From Methanocrinis alkalitolerans (GTDB lineage Archaea > Halobacteriota > Methanosarcinia > Methanotrichales > Methanotrichaceae), in NCBI RefSeq assembly GCF_029167205.1, contig NZ_JARFPL010000011.1, positions 10,804-74,803 of the forward strand: 64,000 bases of DNA, given 5' to 3'. Position 1 is the stretch's first letter, and every line of letters begins with the position of its first letter. Below, piece by piece: positions 32,001 through 40,082 of the stretch. The position numbers and the translations under genes were made by a program. The notes below the pieces were generated by a model, which did no database searches, was not told the DNA's origin, and saw only the letters and a program-made list of their open reading frames with translations.

Positions 32001-34115
32001 CTACATCTTCAAAAGCTTCGCGTTCACCGCGACGATGACGGTGCTGAGGCTCATCAGCACCGCCCCCACCGCCGGGCTGAGAAGGATCCCATAGCCGTAG
32101 AGGACCCCCGCCGCCAGGGGTATGGCGAAGGCGTTGTACCCCGTGGCCCAGATGAGGTTTTCGAACATCTTGGAGTAAGTCTTCTTCGAGAGTCCAATTA
32201 TCGAGACTACGTCACGGGGATCGTTTCTGACGAGGATGATGTCCGCCGTCTCGACGGCGACGTCGGTTCCGGCGCCGATGGCGATGCCGACGTCGGCCTC
32301 GGCCAGGGCGGGAGCGTCGTTGACGCCGTCGCCGACCATGGCAACCCTGTATCTCTCCTGTACCTCTCTTATCTTCTCCGCCTTCTGATGGGGAAGGACC
32401 TCAGCGAAGAACTCGTCGAGGCCGAGCTCCCCTGCAACCTCCTCTGCGACGTACCTGTTGTCGCCGGTTAGCATGATGCACCTTATCCCCATCGACTTCA
32501 GCCTCTTGACCGCCTCCTTCGACTCCGGCCTCACAGAGTCGCCGAGGGCGAGGGCGCCTATGGGCTTTTCATCCTCCAGGAGGATGACCACTGTCTTACC
32601 CCCTTCCTTGGCAGCCTGGACCCGATCATCATCGAGGCGTATCCCCTCTTCCTCCAGGTATCCAGGGCTTGTGACCAACAGCCTCCTCCCGTCGACCGTC
32701 CCCGAAACGCCCTTTCCGGCCATCGACTCAAATTCGTCGGCCGGATCCGGGGAGATTCCCTCCTCTTCGGCGCTCTTCACCACCCCCCTGGCGATGGAAT
32801 GCTCCGACTTCGCCTCCAGAGACGCCGCCAGCCTCAAAACCTCATCCTCTCCTACCCCGGCGAGGTCGATGACTTCGGTGACCCCAAATTCTCCCCGGGT
32901 GAGGGTCCCGGTCTTGTCGAAGACGACGGCTTCGAGTCCCCTCGCCCTCTCAAAGGAACCTCTGTCCCTTATGAGAAGGCCGGAGTTTGCGGCTAGAGAC
33001 GTTGATACCGCCACCACCAGGGGGATGGCGAGCCCCAGGGCGTGAGGGCAGGTTATCACCATCACGGTGACTGCTCTCTCGATGGCGAAGGCGAACTCCC
33101 GGCCGTAATGGAGCCACGCGGCGAAGGTGATGGCCCCCACCGATAGGGCGATCAGGGTCAGGAGAAGGGCAGCCCTGTCGGCCAGGTCCTGAGTCTTAGA
33201 CCTGCTCTCCTGGGCCTGGCTGACGAGATCCACAACCTGGCTGAGGTAGGTACCTCTCCCGGTCTTGCTGACCTCTACGATCAGGGACCCCTCGCCGTTA
33301 ATCGATCCGCCTATGACCTGGGACCCCTCCTCCTTTCCGACGGGCTTCGACTCGCCGGTGAGAAGAGACTCGTTGACGCTGCTCTTCCCTTCCAGGACGA
33401 TCCCGTCGACGGGGACTTTCTCACCGGGCTTGACCATGACTCTCTCCCCCAGCTTCAGAAGATCGATGCCCACGTCTTCGACCCCGTCGTCTCGGATGAG
33501 GTGGGCCTCAGAGGGCATTATCTTGACCAGCTCTTCCAGGGCGCGAGAGGCGCCCATGATCGAGCGCATCTCTACCCAGTGGCCCAGGAGCATGATGTCG
33601 ATCAGGGTCACCAGCTCCCAGAAGAAGAACTTGCCAGCAAGGCCGAAGACGACCGCAGAGCTGTATAAGTAAGCTACGGATATGGCGACGGCGATGAGGG
33701 TCATCATCCCCGGCTTCTTCTCGCGAAGCTCCGTTGAAAAGCCCTTCAGGAAGGGCCATCCGCCGTAGAAGTAGACTATGGAGGATAGGGCGAAGAGGAG
33801 TTGAAATGATCCCTGAAATACGATTTCAAAGCCGAGGAAGGACTGGATCATGGGGGAGAGGGCCAGGACCGGGACGGTGAAGGCGATGGAGACGAAGAAC
33901 CTCTTTTTGAAGTCCTGAAGCATCCGGCCGTGGTGTCCTCCTCTTCTGTGAGCCTCCCGCCCTCCCATATCGTGAGGTTCATCCCCTCCGCCAACGTGGG
34001 CTTCTCCCCCACCTTCCGATCCATGGTGTCCCGAAGCCATCTCTTCTCCTTTCCGGTCGCTCAACCCTTGAGATCCGTCTTCGCTCATGTCCATCAATCC
34101 CCGATCTCTGATCAT
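32001..34115 (-). CDS. copB: CopB-type P1B copper-transporting ATPase
   Basis: A 704-residue P-type ATPase with eight expected membrane helices. The transport motif is CPH (VITCPHALGLAIPLVVAVS), which marks the CopB (P1B-3) subgroup, thought to export Cu(II) or Cu(I). Other signatures are the actuator LLTGESKPVG, the phosphorylation site VVFDKTGTLTRG and the hinge VGDGVNDAPALAEADVG. The cytosolic N-terminus lacks CxxC domains and is instead His/Gly-rich (ASGHHGSEGGGEAHVGGGDE), typical for CopB. The start is uncertain: ATG 34115, 34094 or 34088. It lies downstream of katG on the same strand; both are stress-linked. Confidence 0.92.
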   Translation of the reverse strand: MIRDRGLMDMSEDGSQGLSDRKGEEMASGHHGSEGGGEAHVGGGDEPHDMGGREAHRRGGHHGRMLQDFKKRFFVSIAFTVPVLALSPMIQSFLGFEIVFQGSFQLLFALSSIVYFYGGWPFLKGFSTELREKKPGMMTLIAVAISVAYLYSSAVVFGLAGKFFFWELVTLIDIMLLGHWVEMRSIMGASRALEELVKIMPSEAHLIRDDGVEDVGIDLLKLGERVMVKPGEKVPVDGIVLEGKSSVNESLLTGESKPVGKEEGSQVIGGSINGEGSLIVEVSKTGRGTYLSQVVDLVSQAQESRSKTQDLADRAALLLTLIALSVGAITFAAWLHYGREFAFAIERAVTVMVITCPHALGLAIPLVVAVSTSLAANSGLLIRDRGSFERARGLEAVVFDKTGTLTRGEFGVTEVIDLAGVGEDEVLRLAASLEAKSEHSIARGVVKSAEEEGISPDPADEFESMAGKGVSGTVDGRRLLVTSPGYLEEEGIRLDDDRVQAAKEGGKTVVILLEDEKPIGALALGDSVRPESKEAVKRLKSMGIRCIMLTGDNRYVAEEVAGELGLDEFFAEVLPHQKAEKIREVQERYRVAMVGDGVNDAPALAEADVGIAIGAGTDVAVETADIILVRNDPRDVVSIIGLSKKTYSKMFENLIWATGYNAFAIPLAAGVLYGYGILLSPAVGAVLMSLSTVIVAVNAKLLKM

Positions 34116-34160
34116 CCTTCCGTCGACTTCTTCTGCAGACCTGCTTATCCAGACCCAGGC

Positions 34161-34184
34161 TGGCGGCCAGGCCTTCGGCCGCCA
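34161..34184 (-). terminator. Hairpin between katG and copB
   Basis: TGGCGGCC (34161-34168) and GGCCGCCA (34177-34184) form a perfect 8-bp stem with an 8-nt loop, 110 bp past the katG stop. There is no T-run, so it may be an mRNA-stabilising or attenuating structure rather than a terminator. Confidence 0.35.
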
Positions 34185-34293
34185 CGGATGAGAAACCCTG
34201 GGACGTTGCCGTTCAGGAGACGGCGATATACCGTCCCCTGAACCGATGGTCGGCCGACCTTTTCCTCCCCACGAAATAAGCCTGTTAAGACCT

Positions 34294-36516
34294 CTATGCC
34301 GCCATCAGGCGAACGTCGAACCGGTCGAGGTTCATGACCTTGTTCCAGGCGGCCACAAAGTCGGAGAGGAACTTCTCCATGGAGTCCTCAGATCCGTAGA
34401 CCTCCGCGATGGCCCGAAGCTGGGAGTTGGAGCCGAAGATCAGGTCGACCCGGGTTGCGGTCCCCTTCAGCTCGCCCGTTGCCCGATCCCGACCCTCGAA
34501 GACCCCATCGTCTTCCGCCGCTGCCTTCCACTCCGTCCTCATGTCGAGGAGGTTCGCGAAGAAGTCGTTGGTCAGGGCCTCCGGTCGCCGGGTGAAGACG
34601 CCGTGTTGGGTCTGGCCATAGTTGGCGCCCAAGACGCGCATCCCGCCGACGAGGACCGTCATCTCGGGAGCGGTCAGCGTCAGAAGCTGGGCCCGGTCCA
34701 CCAGCAGCTCCTCCGCCGATACGGCATATCTGGCCTTGAGGTAGTTTCGAAAGCCGTCTGCAACCGGCTCGAGGACGGCGAAGGACACCGTATCGGTCAT
34801 CTCCTGGGACGCATCCGTCCGTCCCGGCGAAAAGGGAACGGTCAGATCGTGACCGGCATTCATAGCCGCCTCCTCGACGGCTGCGCACCCGCCCAGGACG
34901 ATCAGATCGGCGAGGGAGACCTTCTTGCCGCCCGACTGAACACGGTTGAACTCCGTCTGGATCCCCTCGAGGGTCGAGAGCACCTTCTTCAACCGGGCAG
35001 GTTCGTTCGCCTCCCAGTCCTTCTGCGGCGCAAGACGGATCCGCGCCCCGTTCGCCCCGCCGCGCTTGTCGGAGCCCCGGAAGGTGGACGCCGACGCCCA
35101 GGCGGTGGAGACCAGTTGGGAGACAGACAGCCCCGAGGCGAGGATCTTGGCCTTGAGGTCTGCTATGTCGGCCGCATCGATCAACTCGTGATCGACTTTG
35201 GGTACCGGGTCCTGCCAGATCAGCTCCTCCGCCGGGACCTCCGGACCGAGATAGCGGGAGCGGGGGCCCATGTCGCGGTGGGTCAGCTTGAACCACGCCC
35301 GGGCGAAGGCGTCGGCGAACTCCTCGGGATTTTCGAGGTAGCGGCGCGCTATCGGTTCGTAGATCGGGTCGTAGCGCAGCGATAGATCCGCGGTGGTCAT
35401 CATCGGCCGGTGCTTCTTCGAGGGGTCGTGGGCGTCGATGACCATATCCTCCTCGGCTACGTCCTTCGCCAGCCACTGATGCGCGCCGGCCGGGCTCTTG
35501 ACCAGCTCCCACTCGTATTTGAACATCACCTTCAGATAGCCCATGTCCCATCTGGTCGGGTTCGGCTTCCAGGCTCCTTCCAGGCCGCTGCTGATCGTGT
35601 CCCCGGCGTTGCCGCTGCCGAAGCTGCTCTTCCAGCCGAGCCCCTGGTCTTCGATGGGAGCGGCCTCGGGTTCCGGACCGACGAGCGCGGGATCGCCAGC
35701 GCCGTGGCACTTGCCGAAGGTGTGCCCCCCGGCGACGAGGGCGACGGTCTCTTCGTCGTTCATCGCCATCCGGGCAAAGGTCTCCCGGACGTCGAGGCCG
35801 GAGGCGACCCGATCCGGGTTGCCGTCCGGCCCCTCGGGGTTGACGTAGATGAGGCCCATCTGGACGGCAGCGAGGGGGTTTTCGAGATCCCGGTCGCCGG
35901 AATAACGGCTCTTGGGTTTGTCGCTCGTCGCCAGCCATTCCTCTTCGGAACCCCAGTAGACGTCTTCTTCCGGCTCCCAGACGTCCTCGCGCCCACCGCC
36001 GAAGCCGAAGGTCTTGAATCCCATCGACTCCAACGCGCAGTTTCCGGCGAGGATCATCAGGTCGGCCCAGGAGATCTTCCTCCCATACTTCTGCTTGATC
36101 GGCCAGAGGAGCCGGCGCGCCTTGTCGAGGTTCACGTTGTCCGGCCAGCTGTTGAGGGGCGCCAGGCGCTGGGAGCCGGACCCTGCGCCGCCGCGGCCGT
36201 CGCCCATCCGGTAGGTGCCTGCGCTGTGCCACGCCATCCGGATGAAGAGGGGGCCGTAGTGACCGTAATCGGCCGGCCACCAGTCCTGGGAGTCGGTCAT
36301 CAGCTCAAAGAGGTCCTTCTTCAGGGCCGGCAGGTCGAGCTTCTCGAACTCCTCGGCGTAGTTGAACGCCTCGCCCATGGGGTTGCTCTTGGAAGAGTGC
36401 TGGTGTAGAATCCTGAGGTTCAACTGGTTCGGCCACCAGTCACGGTTCGACGTCCCTACGCCGGCCATGCGCTGGTGAGCCCCGCCCGTCGCCGGCTGCT
36501 TGCTATCCTCATTCAT
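34294..36516 (-). CDS. katG: Catalase-peroxidase KatG
   Basis: A 740-residue heme enzyme that removes hydrogen peroxide. The distal site is FIRMAWHSAGTYR (Arg, Trp, His). The Tyr and Met of the Met-Tyr-Trp adduct are expected in AAVQMGLIYVNPEGPDG and later, and the proximal His is in VALVAGGHTFGKCHGAGDP. Two tandem peroxidase domains are present, giving the normal length. ATG at 36516 is the start, since AAAGGAG lies 8 nt upstream; the in-frame ATG at 36534 lies just before that ribosome-binding site. KatG in methanogens is usually taken to be of bacterial origin. A catalase remnant lies directly upstream. Confidence 0.96.
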   Translation of the reverse strand: MNEDSKQPATGGAHQRMAGVGTSNRDWWPNQLNLRILHQHSSKSNPMGEAFNYAEEFEKLDLPALKKDLFELMTDSQDWWPADYGHYGPLFIRMAWHSAGTYRMGDGRGGAGSGSQRLAPLNSWPDNVNLDKARRLLWPIKQKYGRKISWADLMILAGNCALESMGFKTFGFGGGREDVWEPEEDVYWGSEEEWLATSDKPKSRYSGDRDLENPLAAVQMGLIYVNPEGPDGNPDRVASGLDVRETFARMAMNDEETVALVAGGHTFGKCHGAGDPALVGPEPEAAPIEDQGLGWKSSFGSGNAGDTISSGLEGAWKPNPTRWDMGYLKVMFKYEWELVKSPAGAHQWLAKDVAEEDMVIDAHDPSKKHRPMMTTADLSLRYDPIYEPIARRYLENPEEFADAFARAWFKLTHRDMGPRSRYLGPEVPAEELIWQDPVPKVDHELIDAADIADLKAKILASGLSVSQLVSTAWASASTFRGSDKRGGANGARIRLAPQKDWEANEPARLKKVLSTLEGIQTEFNRVQSGGKKVSLADLIVLGGCAAVEEAAMNAGHDLTVPFSPGRTDASQEMTDTVSFAVLEPVADGFRNYLKARYAVSAEELLVDRAQLLTLTAPEMTVLVGGMRVLGANYGQTQHGVFTRRPEALTNDFFANLLDMRTEWKAAAEDDGVFEGRDRATGELKGTATRVDLIFGSNSQLRAIAEVYGSEDSMEKFLSDFVAAWNKVMNLDRFDVRLMAA

Positions 36517-36580
36517 AATCTTCGCTCCTTTCATGATGTGGATTGTTTATCGTCGCAGCCGCGAATCATTGGGCTGCTCC

Positions 36581-36705
36581 CTATCGGGCTTGCGCCGCAT
36601 CGAGCTGGAAGTCCTGCAACTGAAGGGGACCTTTGGCCGCCGTTGTTAGGGAGTTGTCGTCGTCGATCGGGCGCCCTGTCCTGAGGTCATCGTCTCTTCT
36701 GCCAT
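36581..36705 (-). pseudogene. N-terminal remnant of a monofunctional heme catalase
   Basis: On the minus strand, GRPIDDDNSLTTAAKGPLQL followed by QDFQL matches the conserved N-terminus of clade-type catalases (P-x-DDQNSLTAG-x-GP-x-LLQD-x-x-L). The expected next segment (EKLAHFDRERIPERVVHAKG) is absent; the frame instead reads DAAQAR and stops at 36581. Candidate starts (ATG 36705 or 36690) lie in a frame offset by one base, so there is also a frameshift. Only about 30 codons of catalase survive, between the TATA box and the katG ribosome-binding site. Confidence 0.7.
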
Positions 36706-36715
36706 TTTTAACACC

Positions 36716-36739
36716 TTTTATAGCTCGATGTAGCTCGAT
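36716..36739 (-). promoter_or_regulatory. TATA box and 10-bp-spaced direct repeat, probable katG promoter
   Basis: On the minus strand TATAAAA (36722-36716) is a good TATA box. Just upstream the motif ATCGAGCTA occurs twice, exactly one helical turn apart (+ strand TAGCTCGAT at 36721-36729 and 36731-36739), partly overlapping the TATA box. A repressor bound there would block TBP. Transcription would start near 36693 and read through the catalase remnant into katG. Confidence 0.5.
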
Positions 36740-36981
36740 ATAATGGTAAAATAGTACCCGGAAATACATTAAAGTTTGCCTTGGGTGGGATTCTTCGCCC
36801 CCTCAATCTTGATGGGAAGAAGTCGGCCAAGATGTCATGTAATACGTCGGATAAGACATTTGGGAAGTTAGATGTTGCGGGAAGATGTTGGGGGAAGAGG
36901 TTATTAGTGACGACCTCCCTTAGGTTTTAGGATAAATGAAGGTTGATGGATATCAACAGGCTGCAAGAGGATGGCGGTCCC
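36740..36981. other. Intergenic region before sufC
   Basis: About 240 bases lie between the katG promoter and the sufC start. The first 40 are A+T-rich; the remainder has purine-rich stretches such as GGGAAGATGTTGGGGGAAGAGG. GGATAAATG at 36931-36939 could be a weak TATA box for sufC. I see no gene, RNA or repeat. Confidence 0.4.
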
Positions 36982-37710
36982 ATGTTAAAGATTGAAGATC
37001 TCTGGGTGAGCATAGGGGATAAAGAGGTCCTGAAAGGGGTGAACATGAGCGTGGGTGAGGGGGAGACCCACGCCCTCTTCGGGCCCAACGGCTGCGGCAA
37101 GACGACGCTGCTCAGCACCATAGCCGGGATCCCGCGGTACAAGGTGAACGAGGGGACGATCTGGTTCAAAGGCGCCGACATCACCAGGATGCCGATGCAC
37201 GAGCGGGCGCGTCTTGGTATCGGGATCGCTTTCCAGCACCCTCCGACCATAAGAGGGCTGAAGGTCTCGGACATGATCAAGCTCTGTAACCCCCAGGCAA
37301 ACGCCGAGAAGATCCTCGAGGATCTCGACTTCGTCGATTTCGCCGACCGGGAGGTGAACAAGGGCTTCTCCGGCGGCGAGGTGAAGAGGTCAGAGATGGT
37401 TCAGCTCCTGGCCCAGGAGCCGGACTTCGTGATGCTCGACGAGCCCGACTCCGGGGTCGACCTGGAGAATATCAAGGTGATCGGCAGGGCGATAAATACC
37501 CTCACAGAGAAGGATAAAAAGCCCAGCGCCAGGAAGAAGTCCGGGGTGATCATCACCCACTTCGGCCACATCCTCGACTACATGTCGGCGGACAAGGCCC
37601 ACGTCATGATCGAGGGGACGATCGTCTGCTCGGGAAGCCCGAAGGAGATCCTGGAACAGATCAAGGTCAACGGATACGAGGGGTGTGTTGGATGTCTATG
37701 TCCCGTCTAG
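36982..37710 (+). CDS. sufC: FeS assembly ATPase SufC
   Basis: A 242-residue ABC ATPase energising Fe-S cluster assembly with SufB. Walker A is ALFGPNGCGKTTLLS, the Q-loop IAFQHPPTIRG, the signature GFSGGEVKRSEMVQLLAQEP, and Walker B FVMLDEPDSGVDLENIKVI, the SufC-specific sequence. ATG at 36982 aligns with the usual SufC start (MLKIEDLWVS); ATG 36946 is an in-frame alternative. The C-terminus carries an extra cysteine pair in EGCVGCLCPV. sufB overlaps its 3' end, so the two are coupled. Confidence 0.93.
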   Translation: MLKIEDLWVSIGDKEVLKGVNMSVGEGETHALFGPNGCGKTTLLSTIAGIPRYKVNEGTIWFKGADITRMPMHERARLGIGIAFQHPPTIRGLKVSDMIKLCNPQANAEKILEDLDFVDFADREVNKGFSGGEVKRSEMVQLLAQEPDFVMLDEPDSGVDLENIKVIGRAINTLTEKDKKPSARKKSGVIITHFGHILDYMSADKAHVMIEGTIVCSGSPKEILEQIKVNGYEGCVGCLCPV

Positions 37711-38909
37711 AGGAGAAGGCGAAGAAAGCGAAGGATAAGGTGGCGGCTCTGGGGACAGATATCGATATCGATAGCTACGAGGCGGAGTCGGAGGATTTCG
37801 GAGAGATCGAGGCGCTGGAGATGCTCCCCGATGACGTCCAGACCGCAGCCCTCAACGCTGGGGTGAGCTTCGCGGGCGAGTCGGCGGGCGACTACCTCCA
37901 GGTCGACCAGTCGGCGGTCCACCGGAGCTCATCGGAGGAGGGAGTCGAGGTGATGGACATAGGAGCCGCCCTCCGGGAGCACAGCTACCTGAAGGATTAC
38001 TACTGGAAGCTCGTTGCCATCGATGCCGACAAGTACACCGCCGACGTGGGGCTACACCCTCCCGCAGGCTACTTTATCAGGGCGAAGCCCGGGACCAAGA
38101 CCACATTTCCCCTCAAGACATGTCTATTCATGGGAGGGAAGAACAAGCGGCAGAGGGTCCACAACGTAGTCATCGCCGAGGAGGGGTCCGACCTTCACAT
38201 CATCACCGGCTGCACCACCCCGTCCCACGCCGGGAGGGGGCTGCACCTGGGGGTATCCGAGGTCTACGTCAAGAAGAACGCCCACGTCACCTTCACCATG
38301 GTCCACAACTGGGGTGAGGAGGTGGAGGTCCGGCCCCGGGGTGCGAGCCTGGTGGAGGCCGGAGGGTCCATCTCCGAGAACTACATCACCCTCACGCCGG
38401 TGAAGAGCCTCCAGGCCTTCCCCACCGCCACCCTCGCCGGGGAGGGGGCCGTCGCCAGCTTCAACACCATCATGTACGCCCGGAGGGGGAACATCGACAT
38501 CGGAAACCAGACTATCCTCGCGGCACCGAAGACCAGCGCCGAATCGATATCGAGGGTAGTCTCCACCGGGGGCGAGATCATAAATCGGGGGCGTATGGTG
38601 GGGAAGGTCCCCGAGATCAGGGCTCACGTCGAGTGCGTCGGCCTCATCCTCACCGAGAAGGGGCGGATCTACTCCATACCGGAGCTCGACGGCTGGTGCG
38701 GCGGCCTCGACATGTCTCACGAGGCGGCCGTCGGGAAGATCTCCCAGGTGGAGCTGGAGTATCTGATGGCCCGGGGGCTCTCCACCGATGAGGCGACGAG
38801 CGTCATCGTCCGGGGTTTCCTCGACGTCGAGATCAAGGGCCTTCCTCAGGCGTTGAAAGAGGAGATCCAGAAGATAACGAAGCTCGAGGAGATCCACGGG
38901 GGGTCCTGA
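37692..38909 (+). CDS. sufB: FeS assembly scaffold SufB
   Basis: A 405-residue SufB/SufD-type beta-helix scaffold. The C-terminal core has HVECVGLILTEKGRIYSIPE, MSHEAAVGKISQVELEYLMA and STDEATSVIVRGFLDVEIKG, with the conserved His and Glu. The central beta-helix spans about residues 110-300. Archaea usually use a minimal SufBC system, and no SufD, SufS or SufU is present here. ATG at 37692 overlaps the sufC stop by about 19 nt; ATG at 37698 is the alternative. Confidence 0.92.
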   Translation: MSMSRLEEKAKKAKDKVAALGTDIDIDSYEAESEDFGEIEALEMLPDDVQTAALNAGVSFAGESAGDYLQVDQSAVHRSSSEEGVEVMDIGAALREHSYLKDYYWKLVAIDADKYTADVGLHPPAGYFIRAKPGTKTTFPLKTCLFMGGKNKRQRVHNVVIAEEGSDLHIITGCTTPSHAGRGLHLGVSEVYVKKNAHVTFTMVHNWGEEVEVRPRGASLVEAGGSISENYITLTPVKSLQAFPTATLAGEGAVASFNTIMYARRGNIDIGNQTILAAPKTSAESISRVVSTGGEIINRGRMVGKVPEIRAHVECVGLILTEKGRIYSIPELDGWCGGLDMSHEAAVGKISQVELEYLMARGLSTDEATSVIVRGFLDVEIKGLPQALKEEIQKITKLEEIHGGS

Positions 38910-39053
38910 AGCGATCTCTGGCCAGAAGTGAGGGGACGATCCGGGTCGATTTATCCCCGGCGAGGTCGTCTCCTCCCCGCCTCACCTGGCGACCAAATCC
39001 TCCCCGGCAGCCGAGCACTTTCTTTCGAGGGGACGGGCTGCCCCGCTCCGCTC

Positions 39054-39518
39054 CTATGGAAGATCTTTTGGAGACCTCTCAGCCCTCGCCCTTTCGACGA
39101 ACCTGCTGAGGCTCTCGACGTCCTTTATCTCCCGGCGGACCATCCGCTTCAGCCGCTCCCTGGTATCGAGGTCGACCCTGGCACCGGCGGCCAGGAGGTG
39201 CTCAGCCACCTTTCGGGCGATTTCTTCTCCGGCCCTGTCCCAATCGGTGAGAACGACGACGGCTTTGAAGTTTCGAGCCGCCTCCTCCGCCACCTCCAGC
39301 GCCGGCCGCCTCGCCGCCCGGATGACCGGACCCTCGATCCCCAGCTCCCGGAGGGACCGTTCGTCCCTCTCCCCCTCGACGATGATCGCCGCCCCTTCGC
39401 CGGAGGCCTCCAGGAGGGCATCGATCACCCTCTCGAGGGTTTCGAGGTCGCAGCAGACCCTCCTCCCCCTGGGATCGCGACCTTTCCGGCCGCCGCTACC
39501 TCTCCACCCTCCCGACAT
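39054..39518 (-). CDS. Small TOPRIM-domain protein (UPF0292-like)
   Basis: A 154-residue protein with a TOPRIM fold: the Glu motif AAIIVEGERDERSLRELGI and the D-x-D motif VVVLTDWDRAGEEIARKV. It belongs with the archaeal stand-alone TOPRIM proteins related to DnaG primase and RNase M5. An Arg/Gly-rich N-terminus (GGWRGSGGRKGRDPRGRR) may bind nucleic acid. It overlaps the upstream DUF167 gene by 1 nt (TGATG), indicating an operon. The biochemical function is unproven. Confidence 0.85.
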   Translation of the reverse strand: MSGGWRGSGGRKGRDPRGRRVCCDLETLERVIDALLEASGEGAAIIVEGERDERSLRELGIEGPVIRAARRPALEVAEEAARNFKAVVVLTDWDRAGEEIARKVAEHLLAAGARVDLDTRERLKRMVRREIKDVESLSRFVERARAERSPKDLP

Positions 39519-39853
39519 CAGGGCGTCCCCTCTATCGCCCCTGATAGGAGCCTCACCGCCTCTTCGGCGTCGACCCCCAGGACGATGACCACCTTTCGGG
39601 AGCTCTTCTGGCCTGCCGTCACCTGGACCCTCTCAGCTCCGATCCCGAAGAGGTCGGCGAGGGCCTGTTCCAGCTCGCGGTTCGCCCTTCCTCCCGTAGG
39701 CTCCTTGGTGAGCCTCGCCAGAAGAGACCTCCTCCAGGGGTTGAAGCCGGAGGGGACGAGGAGCCTCTTCGACCCGGGTGTCACCTCGAACCTCATGAGA
39801 GCCCCCTTAGGGTGGGTATCTATCGCCTCCCGGATATCGCCGCCGACCTCCAT
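39518..39853 (-). CDS. DUF167 / YggU family protein
   Basis: A protein of about 111 residues with the DUF167 pattern: GALMRFEVTPGSKRLLVPSG, EPTGGRANRELEQALADLFG, and QVTAGQKSSRKVVIVLG. Members are small alpha/beta proteins of unknown biochemical function. ATG at 39853 (MEVGGDIREAI) fits the family start; the frame is open to 39913. The downstream TOPRIM gene is coupled by TGATG. Confidence 0.85.
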   Translation of the reverse strand: MEVGGDIREAIDTHPKGALMRFEVTPGSKRLLVPSGFNPWRRSLLARLTKEPTGGRANRELEQALADLFGIGAERVQVTAGQKSSRKVVIVLGVDAEEAVRLLSGAIEGTP

Positions 39854-40082
39854 GAAGATAAAACCGCTCCCGTAACCCCTTATAGATTTGCCCCGGCCGC
39901 CGGCTTGGATCATCGGTCAGACTGCGTAGATCGGTCAGACTGCGTGGATCGGTTCGACGGCGTAGATCGATCCGACGGGTGAGATCGACTCGATTGTCCG
40001 CCTTCAGGAAAATAAGGAGGATAATCAGCATCGCCTATTTTAAAATCGGGATAGGGGGCAACGTTAAAATAACCTTAAGATC

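Noticed and set aside
34246..35385. 379-codon open frame on the + strand opposite katG
   Set aside because: Complement of katG codons with low-complexity composition; no start signals or motifs.
34388..36280. 630-codon open frame on the minus strand overlapping katG
   Set aside because: It is in another frame of the same strand as katG and is Arg/Gly/Pro-rich shadow sequence; katG has all catalytic motifs.
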